Assembly: GCA_032123435.1 (NCBI GenBank)
Contig: JAQBFJ010000108.1
Coordinates: 1 to 16,014, forward strand
DNA from: JAQBFJ01 sp032123435
Lineage (GTDB): Bacteria > Verrucomicrobiota > Kiritimatiellia > UBA8416 > JAQBFJ01
Length of the DNA: 16,014 nucleotides
Direction of reading: 5' to 3'
The notes under the pieces were generated by a model, which was not told the origin of the DNA, searched no databases, and worked only from the letters and a program-made list of their open reading frames with translations. Positions 12,553 through 16,014 of this stretch are shown in pieces. A program made the translations under genes and the position numbers. Each line of letters begins with the position of its first letter. Position 1 is the first letter of the stretch.

Positions 12553-13091
12553 AAGCCATTCGTGACATGACGCGCCTGGAACTCGCGGGTCTCGTTTCCT
12601 CCGAGTTCCAGAAGAATCATATCAACGTGGTTCTTTCAGGTGGATCCTGTGTATCGATATATAGTGAGGAGAAATACGTCTCTTTGGATCTCGACTTCGT
12701 GAACGCAGGGTTCACAAAGCGGAACCGAATCAGAGATGTCATGAAGTCATTAGGATTCCACGAGCAAAATCGCCACTTCCGGCACCCAGACACCGATCTG
12801 CTCGTTGAGTTTCCACCAGGACCTCTTGGAGTCGGAGAGGAACCCGTGAAGCAGATTGATGAACTCGAGACGGAAGCAGGTGTGCTCCGGATCATTTCTC
12901 CAACAGATTGCGTTAAAGACCGACTTACCTGGTACTATCACGATGGCGACACCGAATGTCTCAGACAAGCAGTTCTTGTCGCTAAACACAACGCTGTCGA
13001 TCTCAAAGAGATCGCGCGTTGGTCAGGAGTTGAAGGCAAGAGCGACGAATTCAGTCACATCAAGGATCAACTACAAAAGAAGAAGGCATGA
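12549..13091 (+). CDS. Nucleotidyltransferase-fold protein (AbiEii/MNT-like toxin candidate)
   Basis: The 180-residue protein contains NVVLSGGSCVSIYSEEKYVS, followed by LDLDFV. This gives the polymerase-beta-type signature G31-G32-S33 and D47-x-D49, with a third acidic residue likely at E87 (LLVEF). The C-terminal half has RIISPTDCVKDRLTWYYHDG and DLKEIARWSG, as in DUF6036- and AbiEii-related proteins. Characterised relatives transfer nucleotides to tRNA or to partner proteins; the target here is unknown. All key residues are present, so it may be active. It is translationally coupled to the winged-helix gene. A strong hairpin begins four bases after its stop. Confidence 0.8.
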   Translation: MKAIRDMTRLELAGLVSSEFQKNHINVVLSGGSCVSIYSEEKYVSLDLDFVNAGFTKRNRIRDVMKSLGFHEQNRHFRHPDTDLLVEFPPGPLGVGEEPVKQIDELETEAGVLRIISPTDCVKDRLTWYYHDGDTECLRQAVLVAKHNAVDLKEIARWSGVEGKSDEFSHIKDQLQKKKA

Positions 13092-13094
13092 CCA

Positions 13095-13137
13095 TTGCGT
13101 GCACCCTGTCGCACGTTCCGCGCGCAGGGTGACGCAA
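13095..13137 (+). other. Bulged hairpin resembling an attC stem but lacking its outer boxes
   Basis: TTGCGT/ACGCAA and CACCCTG/CAGGGTG form 13 pairs with one unpaired G (13101) on the left arm and a 16-base loop. Left-sided bulging is as in the attC-like sites, but no AAC or GTT boxes flank it. No T-run follows, so it is not a standard terminator. It may be a decayed attC. Confidence 0.45.
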
Positions 13138-13160
13138 AACCTGCCCTTTGTAGAGTAATC

Positions 13161-13403
13161 ATGAAAACGCATAATGATATTGAACGTAATCTTGGCGAGC
13201 AACCCATCGCGCAAATCATGGGTGACCATGACCTCAAGTCGCAAGACCTTGTTGCACTCTCAACTGAACATATTACACACAAGATGGTCTCGCGGGCGTG
13301 CAAAGGAAGAAGGTTGACACCCAACGTCAAATCCAAGATTCGTAATGCATTGAACAGCGCAACCGGCAGAACGTACCCCATGGAAGAACTGTTCACCTAC
13401 TAG
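13161..13403 (+). CDS. Conserved hypothetical protein, 80 aa, probably DNA-binding
   Basis: ATG 13161 gives MKTHNDIERNLGEQPIAQIM, then KSQDLVALSTEHITHKMVSR, ACKGRRLTPNVKSKIRNALN and YPMEELFTY. I recognise this as a small conserved family in which a 'THKMV.RA.KGRRLTPN' core is followed by 'ALN.AT...Y....LF.Y'. The layout resembles a compact helix-turn-helix of the XRE/Cro kind: a helix, then a basic recognition-like segment, then a helix. Function is not established. There is no strong ribosome-binding site. The frame extends upstream through the hairpin at 13095-13137, but that part looks non-coding. Confidence 0.78.
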   Translation: MKTHNDIERNLGEQPIAQIMGDHDLKSQDLVALSTEHITHKMVSRACKGRRLTPNVKSKIRNALNSATGRTYPMEELFTY

Positions 13404-13496
13404 CCCGTATATTTCATGAAGAATCGCATGCGTGTGGGATAAGAAGTTGTAAAACAATGGCTTTGTGCAAGAATGGTGAAAATCATGACAAATAAT

Positions 13497-13521
13497 GTTG
13501 ACCTCGGAGTCCGAAATCAAC
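13497..13521 (+). repeat. 25-bp palindrome upstream of the URO-D-like gene
   Basis: GTTGA/TCAAC and TCGGA/TCCGA are arranged symmetrically around a single central G, with only CC/AA unpaired. The 185-base gap 13404-13588 contains this palindrome and TTGT-AAA-ACAA at 13447-13457, but no clear promoter. It could be an operator or an RNA hairpin. Confidence 0.5.
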
Positions 13522-13588
13522 TAACAAGAAACTCGTGCAATATTCAGGTAAAAAGAAACTGTCAGCCTGGCATTAGGTCAGGAAACAG

Positions 13589-14698
13589 ATGATGAAATAC
13601 CAGTCGCAATTGAAACAGCGAATCTCGCGCCATCGGGAATTCTACGCTCGCCGCGAGCCCGGCGACCTGCTCGTTTACATCAACGGCGGCAGAAACCCCA
13701 GTCTTGAGGGGTTTCTCTGCAACAGACTGCACGAGCGTGGCCAGGAATCCTCCCTGGCATCCACTGCGGTGGAATCTGCCGTGCAAGAGTACATTGCACT
13801 GCTCCGCAACTCGTACGATCAGTTCTACGCTATTGACGACGACAGTGTCCCGTGCGCCATTGTCTACTGGGGAATCGGTGGAATCACCGCGGCCATGATT
13901 GGACGTGATCCCGTGCACGACGGCAGTACGAGTTGGCTGGAGCCCAATCTGTCATGGTCTGAAATCGAGAGGCTCACATTCGATCCAGTGAACAAGTGGA
14001 TAGGTTTTGCGTGCGACGTGAACCGTGCGCTCTGGAATTGCTGGGAAGAAGATTTCATGGTGCTCCCGTTCCTGCATCGCTCGCCACTCGATGCGGCGAA
14101 CGGTATTCGCGGTACCGAGCTTTTCACAGACATGTACTTGGACCCCGATCGGGTAATGGCGTTGGCGGACCGGTGCGCCGACTGGTCGATCGCGGTTGAG
14201 AAGCTACTGAAGGCGAAGGCTCCGCGTCCTGCTGATTGGGGTGTGGGGGTTTGGGGCGCATGGCTTCCGGACGACGCGGTTTTTGTGAATGGTGACCCGG
14301 TGGGATTGATCAGTCGGGAAATGGCCGAAACGTTTGATCGTCCATCGAACGAGAAGCTTTTCACTCATACCGGCGGTGGATTCTTCCACAATCACACGGT
14401 TGGCTTGTACCAGGTAGAACTAGTCAGCTCCTACCGGGGCACTTTAATACAGTGGTTTGTTGATGACCCGAAGCAACCGTCGTTCGCAACTGCGTTGCTC
14501 GACATGCCTGCGTTGCGCGATAAGATCTTGGCCGCTTCGCTCCAGTGCCCCGTGGCCGGGGCCGTTCCATACGAACGACTCGACGCATTACTGGATATCG
14601 CACGCCGCGGGCGCTTCATACTGTCAGTGTCGTGCCCTGAAACCGTGGCTGCGGAAACGCTTATTCAGAAGGTAAGAGCAATAAGTAACATCAAATAG
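13589..14698 (+). CDS. URO-D-superfamily protein (uroporphyrinogen decarboxylase-like), 369 aa
   Basis: The full-length protein begins KQRISRHREFYARREPGDLL, then LVYINGGRNPSLEGF. Middle segments are WGIGGITAAMIGRDPVHDG and YLDPDRVMALADRCADWSIA. The barrel ends with FTHTGGGFFHNHTVGLYQ, LIQWFVDDPKQPSF and a C-terminal RRGRFILSVSCPETVAAET. This matches the divergent URO-D-like proteins abundant in Lentisphaerae-type genomes, relatives of uroporphyrinogen decarboxylase and corrinoid methyltransferases. Residues needed for porphyrin decarboxylation were not recognised, so that activity should not be assumed. Either ATG 13589 or ATG 13592 can start, both behind AGGA (13580-13583). It is not closely similar to the remnant at 130-852 and is unlikely to be its donor. 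Confidence 0.75.
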   Translation: MMKYQSQLKQRISRHREFYARREPGDLLVYINGGRNPSLEGFLCNRLHERGQESSLASTAVESAVQEYIALLRNSYDQFYAIDDDSVPCAIVYWGIGGITAAMIGRDPVHDGSTSWLEPNLSWSEIERLTFDPVNKWIGFACDVNRALWNCWEEDFMVLPFLHRSPLDAANGIRGTELFTDMYLDPDRVMALADRCADWSIAVEKLLKAKAPRPADWGVGVWGAWLPDDAVFVNGDPVGLISREMAETFDRPSNEKLFTHTGGGFFHNHTVGLYQVELVSSYRGTLIQWFVDDPKQPSFATALLDMPALRDKILAASLQCPVAGAVPYERLDALLDIARRGRFILSVSCPETVAAETLIQKVRAISNIK

Positions 14699-14705
14699 GC
14701 AAACA

Positions 14706-14760
14706 ATCGAACAAACCGAGTGCAAGCGACGGCAGGTAGCTGCGCCTCACTCGCAAGGAG
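14706..14760 (+). other. Decayed attC-like hairpin between the URO-D-like and GH32 genes
   Basis: The left box ATCGAAC (14706-14712) is exactly the complement of the GTTCGAT right boxes at 4047 and 10832. CGAGTG/CACTCG and GCG/CGC plus CAG/CTG pair inside, with unpaired bases on the left arm. The right box is lost: where GTT is expected the sequence reads AAGGAGATC, now serving as the GH32 ribosome-binding site. Confidence 0.42.
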
Positions 14761-14764
14761 ATCA

Positions 14765-16014
14765 ATGAGTAAGGATACTTTATATAACGAGTTATACCGG
14801 CCGCAGTTTCATTTCACAGCCGCAAAAAACTGGCTGAACGACCCAAATGGCCTCGTGTACTACAAAGGCGAGTATCATCTTTTCTTCCAGCATAATCCAG
14901 CCGGTATCGCGTGGGGCAACATGACGTGGGGCCATGCCGTCAGCACGGATCTGGTCCATTGGAAACAACTTGATCACGCCATACATCCTGACGGTCTCGG
15001 AACAATTTTCTCCGGCTCAGCGGTTGTGGACTGGAACAACACAGCCGGATTCGGCAAGGAAGCAATAGTCTGCATCTATACGGCCGCCGGCGACTGGGTA
15101 ACACCCAAGGTGCCGGTCACACAATGCATCGCCTACAGCACCGACCTGGGGCGCACTTTCACCAAATACGCCAAGAATCCTGTTCTCGGCCATATCGCCG
15201 GATCTAACCGGGATCCCAAAGTAATCTGGCATACTCTGACAAAGACGTGGATCATGGCGCTCTATCTGGACAAAAACGATTTCGCCCTGCTCTCTTCACC
15301 TGACCTGAAACAGTGGAAACAAATACAGACGATCACGATCCCCGATTGTGATGAATGTCCGGATCTTTTCCCTATGGCCGTGGATGGCGACAGGAACCGG
15401 ATCAAATGGGTACTGACAGCCGCCAACGGCAGGTACCTTGTCGGCGACTTTGATGGCAAACAGTTCATCCCCAACGGCAATCAGCCGTTGCCCGCTGACT
15501 GGGGTGCGAACTACTACGCCGTGCAGACGTACAGCGATATTCCCGAATCTGACGGCCGCCGGATTCAGATTGCATGGATGCGAGGCGATCTGTTTCCAAA
15601 CATGCCGTTTAACCAGCAGATGAATTTTCCAACCGAGCTGACTCTGCGCACATTTCCCGAAGGATTGAGGATCTGCCGGTTACCGGCGCGCGAAATAGAG
15701 TCTCTGCGGAGCGACTCCAGGCAATGGCATAATGTCCAGCTTCAACCGGGCAAAGATTTACTGGCCGGTATTTCAGGCGATCTGTTCGATATTGAGGCCG
15801 AGATAGATTCCAGCCATGCCTCTGAAATTGCCTTTCTGATTCGAGGCGAGGTGATCCGGTATGTACCAGCCGAGAAACAGATACGATTCCTTGGAAAAAC
15901 AGGGCCGATTGAGTCTATTGACGGCAGGATTCATTTACGTATATTGGTCGATCGTGCTTCGATAGAGTTATTCGGAAATGATGGAAAACTGGTGATGACC
16001 AGTTGCTTCATGCC
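14765..16014 (+). CDS. GH32 beta-fructosidase (levanase/inulinase/sucrase type), 3' end outside window
   Basis: ATG 14765 follows AAGGAG at five to six bases. The frame stays open to the window edge (416 codons). The five-bladed propeller motifs are complete: W23-L-N-D26-P-N-G with the nucleophile D26, FSGSAV (residues 82-87), S-N-R-D150-P with the transition-state-stabilising aspartate, and D-E197-C-P with the acid/base glutamate. A C-terminal beta-sandwich begins after about residue 300, and LRILVDRASIELFGNDG is the typical GH32 C-terminal signature. It hydrolyses terminal or internal beta-fructose linkages in sucrose, levan or inulin. No signal peptide is present, so it probably acts on imported fructosides. 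Exact specificity cannot be read from the motifs. Confidence 0.95.
   Translation, partial: MSKDTLYNELYRPQFHFTAAKNWLNDPNGLVYYKGEYHLFFQHNPAGIAWGNMTWGHAVSTDLVHWKQLDHAIHPDGLGTIFSGSAVVDWNNTAGFGKEAIVCIYTAAGDWVTPKVPVTQCIAYSTDLGRTFTKYAKNPVLGHIAGSNRDPKVIWHTLTKTWIMALYLDKNDFALLSSPDLKQWKQIQTITIPDCDECPDLFPMAVDGDRNRIKWVLTAANGRYLVGDFDGKQFIPNGNQPLPADWGANYYAVQTYSDIPESDGRRIQIAWMRGDLFPNMPFNQQMNFPTELTLRTFPEGLRICRLPAREIESLRSDSRQWHNVQLQPGKDLLAGISGDLFDIEAEIDSSHASEIAFLIRGEVIRYVPAEKQIRFLGKTGPIESIDGRIHLRILVDRASIELFGNDGKLVMTSCFM

Noticed and set aside
13115..13121. GTTCCGC as an attC right box
   Set aside because: It is in the loop of the hairpin at 13095-13137, not at the foot of a stem, so the match to site G's box is probably chance.

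Overview
The window looks like part of a chromosomal gene-cassette array (a chromosomal integron, or a cluster of attC sites lacking an integrase) in a bacterium of the Planctomycetes-Verrucomicrobia-Lentisphaerae type. That taxonomic guess rests on the mix of URO-D-superfamily proteins, GH29-like and GHL6-like glycoside hydrolases, a GH32 fructosidase and small conserved hypotheticals. It is an inference from gene content. Every convincing gene lies on the + strand. No integrase, rRNA, tRNA or CRISPR array was seen.

The main structural signal is a series of imperfect hairpins placed just after genes, several overlapping the gene's 3' end. Each starts with a box ending in AAC and ends with a box containing CGTT. 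The arms pair almost perfectly apart from one to three unpaired bases, found mostly on the left arm. That is the architecture of integron attC sites. Five are strong (857-918, 1238-1326, 1818-1892, 2273-2336, 3988-4053). Others are weaker or decayed (3062-3146, 4687-4750, 5763-5829, 9816-9895, 10773-10838, 12036-12097, 13095-13137, 14706-14760).

Layout: 1-115 holds the tail of an AT-rich gene. A 5'-truncated URO-D-like gene follows (about 130-852), then a conserved hypothetical (929-1303), HicBA (1389-1813), a broken GspE/PilB-like fragment (1916-2293) and VapBC (2408-3015). Next come a two-cluster 4Fe-4S protein (3164-3970), a DUF2007 protein (4059-4301), a membrane zinc-ribbon protein (4373-4702) and a GH29-like hydrolase (4770-5735). 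HipBST follows (6112-7620), controlled by three evenly spaced operators, then a large putative glycoside hydrolase (7796-9817) and a spermidine-synthase-like protein (9939-10700). The rest is a 'mobile mystery protein' A/B pair with a wrecked Fic partner (10989-12036), a winged-helix/nucleotidyltransferase pair (12223-13091), a small conserved protein (13161-13403), an intact URO-D-superfamily protein (13589-14698) and a GH32 enzyme running off the right edge (14765-16014).

Functionally the window mixes five toxin-antitoxin or TA-like modules, four of them with their own recognisable promoter or operator, with carbohydrate- and URO-D-type metabolic genes. Toxin-antitoxin cassettes are known to stabilise large cassette arrays. 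The unusual point is that long metabolic genes, one about 2 kb and another cut at its 5' end, also seem to carry attC-like sites.
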